A stretch of 52,470 nt of DNA from Rhodoblastus sp. 17X3 (GTDB lineage Bacteria > Pseudomonadota > Alphaproteobacteria > Rhizobiales > Beijerinckiaceae). Under the pieces are notes generated by a model. That model had not been told where the DNA came from and made no database searches. It saw only the letters and a program-made list of their open reading frames with translations. How positions within the stretch are numbered: position 1 is the stretch's first letter; each line of letters begins with the position of its first letter. The position numbers were made by a program, and so were the translations under genes. The DNA is taken from positions 1 through 52,470 of the forward strand of contig NZ_JASHHX010000024.1 of NCBI RefSeq assembly GCF_030056575.1. Reading direction: 5' to 3'. Shown here in pieces: positions 8,718-19,756 of the stretch.

Positions 8718-10325
8718 TTGCGCACCGGCATTGTCGGCGGCGTAAACATTTCGAGTTGGTCGATCATGGGACTGGCGGACCGCCTTACCCCTCAAAACCC
8801 CGCGTCCCGCTCCAACAGGGAGAGCTGGTCCTATCCGGCCTTTCACGTCGCGGATCTGAGCGCGGCGTCGCGCTGCGCCGCGCAGGAGCCGCCAGGGGTC
8901 CCGGCGCCGGGCGCCGAGCGCATTTCACAGCCCATGCTCGTCGGCGCACTGCATCTGTTCGACGCCCTGAATTTTCCGGCGAGCGGGCTGCTGGCCTATC
9001 TGTCCGCGTCGCGGACCGCTTCGCTCGACGGCGTCTGGCTCTGGACGGGGCTCATCATGGCGACCCTGATCGGGCTGGCCGTTCTACAGGCGCGCTATTG
9101 CTACACGATCCGCGCCATGGGCAGTTTCGGCCGCCAGGCGGTCAGCCTCGCCCTGGCCTTCGGGCTGGCTCTCGCGCTCTGGAGCGCCGCCGCCATCCAG
9201 GCCGGCTTCAGCGAGCCGGAGCTTCTGCGCGGCTGGACTGTCCTCTGGTTCGCGGGCGGCTGGATGACCGGTTGCGGCGCGCGGGCGGTGTTCGCGGGCG
9301 CCGTCGTCTTGTGGACGCGGCAGGGCCGCCTCGCGCGGCGGACGGTCGTGGTCGGCGGCGGCGCGCATGCGCTGGAAACCATTCGGCGGCTGGAGAAATC
9401 GGGCAAGGGCGCCTTGCAGATTCTTGGCGTTTTCGATGATCGCAATCGCGCGCGCTTGCCGGAGGACATCGGTCGTTACCGGTTGCTTGGCGCCTTCGAC
9501 GACCTCGACGCCTTCTGTCGCGATGAGAAGGTCGATCTCCTGATCGTCGCGATCCCGCTGAGCGCCGAGGCGCGCTTGCTGCAGATCCTTGGAAAACTGT
9601 GGGTTCTGCCGGTGGATGTGCGAATTTCCGCGCTGGGGACCAAGCTTACGCTGCGCGACAGGGTCTATCACCATATCGGCGACGTGCCCTTTCTGCCGGT
9701 CTTCGACAAGCCGATCTCGGACTGGGGCAATGCGCTGAAAGCCATGTTCGACGCCCTCGTCGCCCTCGCGCTGATCGTCGCGCTTTCGCCGCTGCTCGCC
9801 CTGATCGCGCTTGGCGTCAAGCTCACGTCGCCGGGGCCGATCATTTTCAGGCAAGTCCGCTACGGCTTCAACAATGAGCGGTTCGAAGTGTTCAAGTTCC
9901 GCTCGATGTACGACAATCTTTGCGATCCCACGGCGGAAAGGCAGGTCACCCGCCACGATTCCCGCGTGACTCCCTTGGGGGCTTTCATCCGGCGCACGTC
10001 GCTCGACGAACTGCCGCAATTGTTCAATGTCCTGCGGGGCGACCTGTCGCTGGTCGGTCCGCGTCCGCACGCCATCAGGGGCAAGGCCGCGGGGAGGGCC
10101 TATGAGCAGGTGGTGGACGGCTATTTCGCCCGCCATCGCGTCAGGCCCGGCGTCACGGGGTGGGCGCAGGTCAATGGCTGGCGCGGCGAGACGGATACGA
10201 TCGAGAAGATCGAGCAGCGCGTCGCCTACGATCTCCAATATATTGAGAACTGGTCAGTCTGGCTCGACCTCAAGATTCTCGCCATGACGCCTTTCGCCGT
10301 GTTGTTCGGCAAAAACGCTTTCTGA
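8718..10325 (+). CDS. Undecaprenyl-phosphate sugar-1-phosphate transferase (WcaJ/PssY-type)
   Basis: About 535 residues. Several membrane helices (about 75-205) are followed by a CoA-binding-like Rossmann domain (RRTVVVGGGAHALETIRRLE) and another helix. The C-terminal bacterial sugar-transferase domain holds SPGPIIFRQVRYG, FEVFKFRSM, SLDELPQLFNVLRGDLS and LVGPRPHA. Such enzymes load the first sugar phosphate onto the lipid carrier for exopolysaccharide. I choose the TTG at 8718 because AAGGGGGG at about 8702-8709 is well spaced before it, while the ATG at 8766 (MGLADRLTP) has no ribosome site. No glycosyltransferase or flippase gene lies beside it. Confidence 0.88.
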   Translation: MRTGIVGGVNISSWSIMGLADRLTPQNPASRSNRESWSYPAFHVADLSAASRCAAQEPPGVPAPGAERISQPMLVGALHLFDALNFPASGLLAYLSASRTASLDGVWLWTGLIMATLIGLAVLQARYCYTIRAMGSFGRQAVSLALAFGLALALWSAAAIQAGFSEPELLRGWTVLWFAGGWMTGCGARAVFAGAVVLWTRQGRLARRTVVVGGGAHALETIRRLEKSGKGALQILGVFDDRNRARLPEDIGRYRLLGAFDDLDAFCRDEKVDLLIVAIPLSAEARLLQILGKLWVLPVDVRISALGTKLTLRDRVYHHIGDVPFLPVFDKPISDWGNALKAMFDALVALALIVALSPLLALIALGVKLTSPGPIIFRQVRYGFNNERFEVFKFRSMYDNLCDPTAERQVTRHDSRVTPLGAFIRRTSLDELPQLFNVLRGDLSLVGPRPHAIRGKAAGRAYEQVVDGYFARHRVRPGVTGWAQVNGWRGETDTIEKIEQRVAYDLQYIENWSVWLDLKILAMTPFAVLFGKNAF

Positions 10326-10342
10326 ACGGCGTCCGCAACGGA

Positions 10343-10548
10343 ATGCCGCGTTCAAGGTTGCCATTTTGGTCTGGCGCGCTGGAAGTCACAGGCGGCGCGA
10401 TCCGCAACAACGACATTGGAAGAGCTACGACGACCAATCAATCCACGTCGTGGACATGAACCGCCTCGACCTCGGCGGCAAGAATCTGCTCAAACCCTCC
10501 ACCGCCAGCAAGCAGCCGGTCATCGACGTTTCGAAAGACTTGAAATAG
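10343..10548 (+). pseudogene. Frameshifted remnant of a small protein
   Basis: Two short frames join convincingly. The first reads from ATG 10343 as ...LEVTGGAIRNNDIGRATTTN, then QST, and stops at 10459. The second continues as VVDMNRLDLGGKNLL and KPSTASKQPVIDVSKDLK to a stop at 10548. Adding one G near 10445 gives a continuous 69-residue protein. The repeat-like style suggests an adhesin or surface-protein fragment, but I do not recognise the family. The N-terminus may be missing, as no signal peptide is seen. Confidence 0.4.
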
Positions 10549-10603
10549 CGCCAACGGCGCTCGCTCGACGCGGGCGCGGCGCACGCAGGCGCGCAGCGGT
10601 CGT

Positions 10604-11116
10604 TCAGGCAGGCTCGGATTCGTCGTCGGCGAGGCGGACGATGATGTCCACGCCGACAATCTTCTTGCCCTTGGGCGGCGTGAAGCGCAGCTGTTGGGTG
10701 AGGTCCTCGGGCATGTCGTAGAGCGAGGTCATGTCCTCGTCGTAATAATGGCAGTGCGAGCCAGTCTTGGTGTCGTACCAGACCTTCGAGCCATAAAGCG
10801 CGATCTCGCGCACCAGGCCCGCCGCGACAAACTGGTGAAGGGTGTTGTAAACGGTCGCGCGCGACAGCGGCATCTTCAGGGACTGCGCCTCGGCGAAAAG
10901 CTGGTCCACGGTCACGTGGCGGTCGCCAGCGACGAAGAGCAGGCTCGCCAGGCTGATGCGCTGACGGGTGGGCCGCAGCTCCACGGAGCGCAGCTTTTCC
11001 TTGACCAGTCTGGCGAGGGCGCCATTTTTCCAGTCATATGTCGGCTTTGCGACAATGCGCCTTGCCGGCGCATTCTCATGGTCTTGTAGGGTCTCGCCTG
11101 CCATTTTCCTGCTCAT
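10604..11116 (-). CDS. irr: Iron response regulator Irr (Fur family)
   Basis: About 170 residues from ATG 11116 (166 from ATG 11104, which has CAGGA just upstream). A Fur winged-helix domain (LRPTRQRISLASLLF, VDQLFAEAQSLKMPLSRATVYNTLHQFVAAGLV) is followed by a dimerisation domain with the SHCHYYDED metal/haem region. The sequence fits the Irr branch of alphaproteobacterial Fur proteins, which represses or activates iron and haem genes under iron limitation and is degraded on binding haem. The C-terminal GKKIVGVDIIVRL is typical. It is divergent from the thiamine operon and has an ICE-like box just upstream. Confidence 0.85.
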   Translation of the reverse strand: MSRKMAGETLQDHENAPARRIVAKPTYDWKNGALARLVKEKLRSVELRPTRQRISLASLLFVAGDRHVTVDQLFAEAQSLKMPLSRATVYNTLHQFVAAGLVREIALYGSKVWYDTKTGSHCHYYDEDMTSLYDMPEDLTQQLRFTPPKGKKIVGVDIIVRLADDESEPA

Positions 11117-11144
11117 CCGCCAATTCAAGCACGAGGCTTGTGTT

Positions 11145-11161
11145 TTTTGAACGGTTCTAAA
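11145..11161. promoter_or_regulatory. ICE-box-like operator upstream of irr
   Basis: TTTTGAACGGTTCTAAA matches the published iron control element TTTAGAA-N3-TTCTAAA at 13 of 14 defined positions. It lies 29-41 bp before the irr start, where Irr could regulate its own gene. Confidence 0.6.
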
Positions 11162-11250
11162 CACGTTGTAAAGAGCCATTCGTGGTTCGGACCTCACTAC
11201 GCAAGCTCGGCGCCAAGTGATCACGCAAGTTGCGCGCGGCGTTCTGTCCC

Positions 11251-11280
11251 TTGACGAGAAGGCCAGCCGCGACACATAAC
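11251..11280 (+). promoter_or_regulatory. Probable sigma-70 promoter of the thi operon
   Basis: TTGACG at 11251-11256 and CATAAC at 11275-11280 are 18 bp apart. The predicted start of transcription falls a few bases before the TPP riboswitch, as expected for its promoter. Confidence 0.55.
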
Positions 11281-11290
11281 GTTCATCATG

Positions 11291-11425
11291 GCCAAGGGGA
11301 GCCCCGTCAGGGGGCTGAGAGGCTGGCGGCGGCGCTCCGGAGTTCGGAGCGGCGGCCCGGCGACCCTCAGGCGGCTCTCATTCGGGCCGCCGCACCTGAT
11401 CCAGTTCGGACTGGCGGAGGGATGG
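11291..11425 (+). ncRNA. TPP riboswitch (THI element)
   Basis: Conserved parts occur in order. AGGGGA opens P2, P3 is GCCCC-GTCAG-GGGGC, then comes TGAGA. A long P3a follows (inner GCTCCG/CGGAGC), then GACCC closes P2. ACCTGATCC leads to P5, CAGT-TCGG-ACTG, and then GGAGGGA. The element is upstream of thiO in the correct orientation. It should bind thiamine pyrophosphate and shut down the operon. Between P2 and P4 there is an additional hairpin (11370-11391) not found in textbook TPP folds. Confidence 0.85.
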
Positions 11426-11462
11426 CGCGAAACGAAGGTCTCCTTCGCTCACGCCCGTTTCC

Positions 11463-11486
11463 TTTCCGGGGCGATTTTCCCGGAAA
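11463..11486 (+). promoter_or_regulatory. Hairpin in the riboswitch expression platform
   Basis: TTTCCGGG and CCCGGAAA form a perfect 8-bp stem with an 8-nt loop, located between the TPP aptamer and thiO. No T tract follows, so it is more likely part of a translational switch than a terminator. Confidence 0.4.
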
Positions 11487-11528
11487 CTGCCGCTGCAAGG
11501 CTTGAAGGGCTTGAGACGAGGGCGAGAC

Positions 11529-12572
11529 ATGCGAATCCGCATCATTGGCGCCGGCGCGGCGGGACTCACCGCCGCTTTTGAACTGGTCACGCGGGCCCGA
11601 GCGGCAGGGCGCGAGCTTGCGCTCGAAATCGTCGAGAAGAATTCGGGTCCGGGGCAGGGCTGCTCCTTTTACGCGGGCGGCATGATCGCGCCCTGGTGCG
11701 AGGCGGAATCGACCGAGCCGATCGTCGCGAGTCTCGGCGCCGAAGCGTTGGATTTCTGGACGAACGTCGTTCCGGTCGCCGAACGCCGCGGCAGCCTCGT
11801 GGTGGCGCCGCCGCGCGACCGCGCCGAACTGGCGCAGTTTTCCCGCCGCACCTCGCATTTCGTCGCGCTCGACCGCGAAAGGCTCGCCGCGCTGGAGCCG
11901 GACCTCGCCGATAATTTCGCCTCCGCGCTTTATTTCGAGGAGGAGGCGCATCTCGCGCCGCGCGCCGCGCTGGCCCACCTCGCCGGGTTGCTCGCCGCCG
12001 AGCCGAACGTCGCCTTCCTTTACGGCGTTGACGCCGCGACCCTGCCCGACAATTGCGACTGGGCGCTGGACTGTCGGGGCTACGCCGCCAAGCCGCAGCT
12101 GTCCGGCCTGCGCGGCGTTAAGGGCGAGATGATGGTCGTGCGCTCGGCGGACATCAAGCTGTCCCGGCCGGTGCGGATGCTGCATCCGCGCCATCCGGTC
12201 TATGTCGTGCCGCGCCCGGACGGGACCTTCATGATCGGCGCGACCATGATCGAGAACGAGGAGCGCGCGCGGGTCACGGCGCAATCCCTGGTCGAACTGG
12301 TCAATTCGGCCTTCGCGGTCCACCCGGCTTTCGCCCAGGCCGAAGTGGTCGAGACCGGCTCGGACGTGCGCCCGAGCTTCGTCGACAATCTGCCGCGCCT
12401 CGTGCGCGACGGACGCAGGCTTTATCTCAACGGGCTTTACCGCCACGGTTTCCTGCTGTCGCCGGCTCTCGCCAGCCGCGCCGCGCGGGTCGTGCTGGAA
12501 GACGCCTTTTTTCCGGAGGTCATGGATGAAGATCGTGGTCAATGGCGAGACGCGGGACGTGCGCGCGCCTGA
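11529..12572 (+). CDS. thiO: FAD-dependent glycine/D-amino-acid oxidase ThiO
   Basis: 347 residues. The N-terminal FAD site is [16 protein letters not shown], and a DAO-type fold follows with [14 protein letters not shown] and a C-terminal [17 protein letters not shown] that binds flavin. ThiO oxidises glycine to iminoglycine, the nitrogen and two-carbon donor for the thiazole ring. Start ATG 11529 (MRIRIIGAG) is preceded by GAGGGCGAGAC. It is the first gene after the TPP riboswitch and overlaps thiS by 47 bp, consistent with one transcript. Confidence 0.9.
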   Translation: MRIRIIGAGAAGLTAAFELVTRARAAGRELALEIVEKNSGPGQGCSFYAGGMIAPWCEAESTEPIVASLGAEALDFWTNVVPVAERRGSLVVAPPRDRAELAQFSRRTSHFVALDRERLAALEPDLADNFASALYFEEEAHLAPRAALAHLAGLLAAEPNVAFLYGVDAATLPDNCDWALDCRGYAAKPQLSGLRGVKGEMMVVRSADIKLSRPVRMLHPRHPVYVVPRPDGTFMIGATMIENEERARVTAQSLVELVNSAFAVHPAFAQAEVVETGSDVRPSFVDNLPRLVRDGRRLYLNGLYRHGFLLSPALASRAARVVLEDAFFPEVMDEDRGQWRDAGRARA

Positions 12573-12723
12573 TCTGGCCGCGCTGCTCGCCGAACTGGAC
12601 TTTCCGCCGGAGCTTGTCGCGACGGCGGTCAATGAGAGTTTTGTCCGCGCCAGGGAGCGCGCGGGCAGGGCGCTCGCCGAAGGCGACCGGGTGGAAATTC
12701 TTACGCCCCGCCAAGGAGGGTGA
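12526..12723 (+). CDS. thiS: Sulfur-carrier protein ThiS
   Basis: 65 residues with the ubiquitin-like ThiS fold and the essential C-terminal Gly-Gly (ILTPRQGG). Its adenylated and thiocarboxylated tail delivers sulfur to the thiazole made by ThiG. It begins inside the end of thiO and stops one base before the thiG ATG. No ThiF-type activating enzyme is in this window. Confidence 0.92.
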   Translation: MKIVVNGETRDVRAPDLAALLAELDFPPELVATAVNESFVRARERAGRALAEGDRVEILTPRQGG

Positions 12724-12724
12724 C

Positions 12725-13504
12725 ATGAAAGATCCGTTGCGCCTTTACGATGTCGAACTGAGCTCGCGCCTGCTGGTTGGCACGGCGCAATATCCCTCGC
12801 CCGCCATTCTCGCCGAGGCGCTGGCGGCGTCGCGCACGGACGTTGTCACCGTCTCGCTGCGTCGCGAGGCGGGTGGCGGGCGCGCGGGCGAAAGCTTTTG
12901 GGGTTTGATCCGTGCGCTCGGCCTGTGCGTCCTGCCCAATACCGCCGGCTGCCGCACAGTCAAGGAGGCGGTGGCGACGGCGCAGATGGCGCGCGAATTG
13001 TTCGGTACAAACTGGATCAAGCTGGAGGTGATCGGCGAGGAGGACCTGCTCGCGCCGGACGTGTTCGGTCTCGTCGAGGCGGCGCGCATCCTCTGCGACG
13101 ACGGCTTTTGCGTGTTTCCCTATACGACCGACGATCTGGTCGTCGCGGAGAAGCTGCTCGACGCCGGCTGCAAGGTGCTGATGCCCTGGGGCGCGCCGAT
13201 CGGCTCGGGCCGGGGGCTCAACAATCTTTTCGCCCTGCGCGCGATGCGCGCCCATTTCCCGGATGTGCCGCTGGTGGTCGACGCCGGGCTGGGCGCGCCT
13301 TCGCAGGCCGCCCACGCCTTCGAGCTGGGCTATGACGCGGTGCTGCTCAACACCGCCATAGCCCGCGCCGGCGATCCAGTCGCCATGGCCCGCGCTTTCG
13401 CCGCCGCCTGCGAGGCGGGGCGCACGGCATTCCTGGCGCAGCCGATGGAGCCGCGCGACATGGCCGCGCCCTCGACGCCGGTGCTTGGGCGGGCGTTTTC
13501 ATGA
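12725..13504 (+). CDS. thiG: Thiazole synthase ThiG
   Basis: 259 residues forming a TIM barrel. Key parts are VGTAQYPSP near the start, [14 protein letters not shown], the Schiff-base lysine region [32 protein letters not shown] and [18 protein letters not shown]. It condenses 1-deoxyxylulose 5-phosphate, dehydroglycine from ThiO and sulfur from ThiS-COSH into the thiazole phosphate. The true start is ATG 12725, right after the thiS stop. A longer in-frame reading from 12542 overlaps thiS and is rejected. Its TGA overlaps the thiE ATG. Confidence 0.95.
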   Translation: MKDPLRLYDVELSSRLLVGTAQYPSPAILAEALAASRTDVVTVSLRREAGGGRAGESFWGLIRALGLCVLPNTAGCRTVKEAVATAQMARELFGTNWIKLEVIGEEDLLAPDVFGLVEAARILCDDGFCVFPYTTDDLVVAEKLLDAGCKVLMPWGAPIGSGRGLNNLFALRAMRAHFPDVPLVVDAGLGAPSQAAHAFELGYDAVLLNTAIARAGDPVAMARAFAAACEAGRTAFLAQPMEPRDMAAPSTPVLGRAFS

Positions 13505-14106
13505 AGCTCGATCCTTTCTACCTCATCGTCGATCATGTTGATTGGCTGCGCCGCTTGCTGCCCTGCGGCGTCAAGCTGGTCCAGCTGCGGGTGAAAGAGG
13601 CCGACGAGGTCGATCTGCGCGCACAGATCGCCGAAGCGCACGATCTCTGCCGCCGGTTTGGCGCGCAGCTGATCGTCAATGACTACTGGCGCCTCGCGCT
13701 CGAACTCGGCTGTGATTTCGTGCATCTCGGCCAGGAGGATCTCGCGGTGGCGGATCTCGCGGCGATCCGGCGCGGCGGGCTGAAACTCGGCCTCTCCACC
13801 CATGACGAGGCGGAGCTGACCACGGCGCTGGCCGCGCAACCGGATTATATCGCGCTCGGCCCCGTCTTTCCGACCCTGCTCAAGAAAATGCCCTGGGCTC
13901 CGCAGGGGCTGGAAAAGATCGGCTTGTGGAAAAGCAAGATCGGCGGCCTGCCTCTGGTCGCCATCGGCGGACTGACGCCGGAACGCGCCGTCGAGGCCCT
14001 GCGCGCGGGGGCGCAGAGCGCCGCGGTGGTCACGGACATCACGCTGAACGCCGATCCCGAAGGCCGCGCGCGTAACTGGGTCGCGGCGACCCGGCCTTTC
14101 GTCTAG
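13501..14106 (+). CDS. thiE: Thiamine-phosphate synthase ThiE
   Basis: 201 residues forming a TIM barrel. Motifs include [10 protein letters not shown] for the substrate pocket, [44 protein letters not shown] and [11 protein letters not shown]. It joins the pyrimidine pyrophosphate and thiazole phosphate to make thiamine phosphate. It is the last gene of the riboswitch-controlled operon and overlaps thiG by 4 bp. thiC and thiD are not in the window, so the pyrimidine branch must be elsewhere. Confidence 0.93.
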   Translation: MKLDPFYLIVDHVDWLRRLLPCGVKLVQLRVKEADEVDLRAQIAEAHDLCRRFGAQLIVNDYWRLALELGCDFVHLGQEDLAVADLAAIRRGGLKLGLSTHDEAELTTALAAQPDYIALGPVFPTLLKKMPWAPQGLEKIGLWKSKIGGLPLVAIGGLTPERAVEALRAGAQSAAVVTDITLNADPEGRARNWVAATRPFV

Positions 14107-14174
14107 GAAAAAAACACGTTATTACCTCGGTTTCGAAGCCTCGCGCATGGCGGCGCGATGACCGGAGGCGAAGA

Positions 14175-14912
14175 ATGACGGATGTCCGATATGACCAGCT
14201 CGTCGCGCACGCGGTGAAGTCGATCATGGATGCGGACGTCTTTTCCAAGCCCTACCCTCATATGATCTTCCGGCAATTCTGGCCGGCGGATTTTTATGCC
14301 GAGCTATTGGCCAACCGGCCCGACGACGCTGGCTACGTGCAGCTCAACGGCGCCAATACCCGCCGCCAGTTCACGCTTTTCGACGGCTCCTGCGACGCTG
14401 GCGACGACGCGCGCCGCAATCTGTGGAAACTGGTCTCCGACGTTTGCTCCGCCCCTGAGCTGGAGGCGGCCATGCGCACGCAGCTCGAAGAAGGCCTGCG
14501 CATCCGCTCCAAAGCCAGCAAGGAAGGATGGCCGGTGCCGATGTATCCGCGCCCGGTGCTCTACAATGATTATGACGGCTACAGGATCAAGCCGCATCCC
14601 GACACCCGGCGCAAGGTCATGACCATGATGATCTACATGCCGGAAGACGACAGCCAGAAGGCCCTCGGCACCACGATTTATCGCCTGTCGCCCAAGGGCC
14701 TGTTCTCGTGGAAGAGTTTCGGCCTGGCGGAAGACAAGACCGTTCCTTTCCTGCCCAATACCGGCGCCGCCTTCGTCGTGATCCACCCGACCTATGATTT
14801 CCTGCACACCAGCTGGCATGGCCGCGATTCGATCAGCCTCGACAATTCCAGGCCGCGCTTCTCGATCCTGAACACTTATTACGCCCAGCCGGTCCAGAAG
14901 GCGGTTTACTGA
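14175..14912 (+). CDS. Putative 2-oxoglutarate/Fe(II)-type oxygenase of unknown substrate
   Basis: 245 residues. A central YRIKPHPDTRRKVMTMMIYMP gives a His-x-Asp pair (141-143), with histidines at 211 and 215 (FLHTSWHG) and the arginine of SRPRFSIL nearby. This spacing fits the HxD...H facial triad and 2OG-binding Arg of the 2OG-Fe(II) oxygenases, such as those modifying glycans or peptides. It starts after GGAGGCGAAG. The substrate is unknown; neighbours (thiE upstream, a small membrane protein downstream) give no direct hint. Confidence 0.55.
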   Translation: MTDVRYDQLVAHAVKSIMDADVFSKPYPHMIFRQFWPADFYAELLANRPDDAGYVQLNGANTRRQFTLFDGSCDAGDDARRNLWKLVSDVCSAPELEAAMRTQLEEGLRIRSKASKEGWPVPMYPRPVLYNDYDGYRIKPHPDTRRKVMTMMIYMPEDDSQKALGTTIYRLSPKGLFSWKSFGLAEDKTVPFLPNTGAAFVVIHPTYDFLHTSWHGRDSISLDNSRPRFSILNTYYAQPVQKAVY

Positions 14913-14984
14913 CGCGCGCCGCCGTCGCACTATCGTTTCACGGCGCAGCTTGCGCCGCGACGGCGAAGCGCGCCACGGGGGAAT

Positions 14985-15401
14985 ATGTTTCGGACGGAAG
15001 ACGGCGAGCGCCGCTGGGCGGTGCTGATAGTGCCGCTCATGCTTTGCGGATCGCCACTGCTCGCCATCCTGCTCAACCAGTCGCTGCCGGGCTGGAGCTT
15101 CATGCCCTATGAATGGCGCAACATCCTGTTCCTGCTGCTGATTCCCTTCGTCATTGGCGTCGTAAGCGAGACGCGACCGGTCCTCATCGGCGAGCTGGAG
15201 GCGCGCGACGGCGTGATGGTCTTCGCCGCCATATTGCTGATCGGCTGGTTTTTCCTGCTGCTGAAGGGCTGGGCCTTTGGCCTCTGGCTGAACCTTCTGC
15301 CCTTGGGCTATTTTATTTCTCAGGCCGGCGCATTCCATGCGGGGCGATGGATCGGACGAATCCCGCGCCATAAATTGCCGGAAGAGTCCGCCGACGATTG
15401 A
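14985..15401 (+). CDS. Small integral membrane protein, unknown function
   Basis: 138 residues with about four hydrophobic helices (residues 12-32, 47-62, 77-92 and 95-112) and charged ends. No catalytic motif or named domain is seen. It ends 32 bp before the likely copA start, so the two may be transcribed together. A 7-bp hairpin (CGGCGCA/TGCGCCG) at 14941-14957 lies in its leader. Confidence 0.6.
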   Translation: MFRTEDGERRWAVLIVPLMLCGSPLLAILLNQSLPGWSFMPYEWRNILFLLLIPFVIGVVSETRPVLIGELEARDGVMVFAAILLIGWFFLLLKGWAFGLWLNLLPLGYFISQAGAFHAGRWIGRIPRHKLPEESADD

Positions 15402-15433
15402 ATGCGCCGCAGCAGGGTCCCTATATCAGTCCC

Positions 15434-18154
<2,721 letters not shown>

Positions 18155-18175
18155 GCCGCAACAAGATACTTTATA

Positions 18176-18187
18176 ATATTCGAATAT
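18176..18187. promoter_or_regulatory. AT-rich palindrome upstream of ccoG
   Basis: ATATTCGAATAT is a perfect 12-bp palindrome in an unusually AT-rich stretch between copA and ccoG. It may be a promoter or regulator site. No good FNR-type TTGAT-N4-ATCAA box is present. Confidence 0.25.
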
Positions 18188-18282
18188 ATCTTTATCCTGC
18201 ACTGGATCAATGCGGCGTGGCGGATTTGGCGCGACCATATGCATGCTTGGCCGCCTAAGCGTTTCCCTGTCAGGACTGCCCC

Positions 18283-19707
18283 ATGAACGAAGACACCATC
18301 ATCACGGGCCCGCTCTACGCCTCCCGCAAGAAGGTCTATCCGCAGGCGACCCACGGCACGTTCCGCAGGATCAAATGGTTCCTGCTCTGCGCGACGCTTG
18401 GCGTCTATTACCTGATGCCCTTCCTGCGCTGGGATCGCGGCCCGAACCTGCCCGACCAGGCGGTGCTGATCGACATGCCGCACCGGCGCTTCTATTTCTT
18501 CTTCATTCAGATCTGGCCGCAGGAGGTTTATTATTTCACCGGCCTGCTGATCATCGCGGCGATGACGCTCTTCATGATGAACGCCGTCGCGGGCCGGGTC
18601 TGGTGCGGCTATCTGTGCTGGCAGACGGTCTGGACCGACCTGTTCTACGCCGTCGAGCGCTGGGTCGAGGGCGACCGCCGCGAACGCATGCTCAAGGACA
18701 AGAAGGGCTTCACGATCCGCCACGCGTTCGAGATCGGCCTGAAGAATTTCCTTTGGCTGATGATCGCCTGGTGGACCGGCGGGGCCTTCGTACTCTATTT
18801 CGCCGACGCGCCGACCCTCGTGAAGCAGCTCCTCACCTTCCAGGCGCCGGGCGTCGCCTATACCTGGATCGCGATCCTTACCTTCACGACCTTCATGTTC
18901 GCCGGCTATATGCGCGAGCAGACTTGCATCTATATCTGCCCCTGGCCGCGCATCCAGGCCGCGATGACCGACGAATGGGCGCTCAACGTCAGCTATGAGC
19001 GCGACCGTGGCGAGCCGCGCATGTCGGTGAAGAAAGCCGCGGCAGCTCACGCCAAGGGCGTGCCGGCGGGCGATTGCATCGATTGCCAGCAATGCGTCGC
19101 GGTCTGCCCGACCGGCGTGGACATCCGCAACGGCTCGCAGCTCGGCTGCATCCAGTGCGGCCTGTGCATCGACGCCTGCGACAATGTCATGAAGGAGATC
19201 GGCCGTCCGCCGAGGCTGATCTTCTATGACACCGACATCAATATCCAGCGCCGCGCGCAAGGCCTGAAGCCGATCTATCGTCCGATCCGGCCGCGCACAC
19301 TGATCTATCCCATCATGATCGCCCTGGTGGGTTCGGTCATGGTCTGGAAGCTGGCGACGCGCTCCGACCTCGGCGTCAACGTCCTCCATGACCGCAACCC
19401 GCTGGCCATGCCCATGGCCGATGGCGGCGTGCGCAACGGCTATACCGTGCGCCTGCTCAACAAGCAGCCCAATGATCGCGCGGTGAAGCTCTCGGTGTCC
19501 GGCGCGCCGGGTCTGAACCTGAAGATCATGGATGGCGCCACGGAGGGTCAGGCCACTGTCGGGCCGGACCAGACGCTGGAGCTGCGCGTGCTGGTCATCG
19601 CCCCGCCTGACGCCATTCCCTCCAGTCCGTCACCGATCACCTTCACCGCCGAAGATGTGACGGGACAGGCGAAAGCCAGCGTCAGCGACCATTTCTTCCC
19701 GAAATAG
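18283..19707 (+). CDS. ccoG: Cytochrome c oxidase accessory protein CcoG
   Basis: 474 residues. Membrane helices, with the RVWCGYLCWQTVWTDLF and TCIYICPWPR cysteine segments, precede two 4Fe-4S motifs (CIDCQQCVAVCP from C265 and CIQCGLCIDAC from C289). One more helix leads to a periplasmic Ig-like C-terminal domain. CcoG is needed to assemble cbb3-type oxidase and acts as a Cu(II) reductase, supplying Cu(I). The ccoNOPQ structural genes and ccoI are not in the window, so it is separated from the usual cluster and placed behind copA instead. Confidence 0.93.
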   Translation: MNEDTIITGPLYASRKKVYPQATHGTFRRIKWFLLCATLGVYYLMPFLRWDRGPNLPDQAVLIDMPHRRFYFFFIQIWPQEVYYFTGLLIIAAMTLFMMNAVAGRVWCGYLCWQTVWTDLFYAVERWVEGDRRERMLKDKKGFTIRHAFEIGLKNFLWLMIAWWTGGAFVLYFADAPTLVKQLLTFQAPGVAYTWIAILTFTTFMFAGYMREQTCIYICPWPRIQAAMTDEWALNVSYERDRGEPRMSVKKAAAAHAKGVPAGDCIDCQQCVAVCPTGVDIRNGSQLGCIQCGLCIDACDNVMKEIGRPPRLIFYDTDINIQRRAQGLKPIYRPIRPRTLIYPIMIALVGSVMVWKLATRSDLGVNVLHDRNPLAMPMADGGVRNGYTVRLLNKQPNDRAVKLSVSGAPGLNLKIMDGATEGQATVGPDQTLELRVLVIAPPDAIPSSPSPITFTAEDVTGQAKASVSDHFFPK

Positions 19708-19720
19708 CCGAATGTATTGA

Positions 19721-19756
19721 GGGGCGCCAAGCTAAGACTCGGCGCCCCTTCATTTT
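19721..19756. terminator. Terminator after ccoG
   Basis: An 8-bp all-GC stem GGGGCGCC/GGCGCCCC with a 12-nt loop is followed by TTCATTTT. It lies between the convergent ccoG and AraC genes and overlaps the end of the latter. Confidence 0.7.

Noticed and set aside
18188-18220. Possible FNR box (ATCC...GGATCAAT) before ccoG
   Set aside because: Spacing and half-sites do not match TTGAT-N4-ATCAA.
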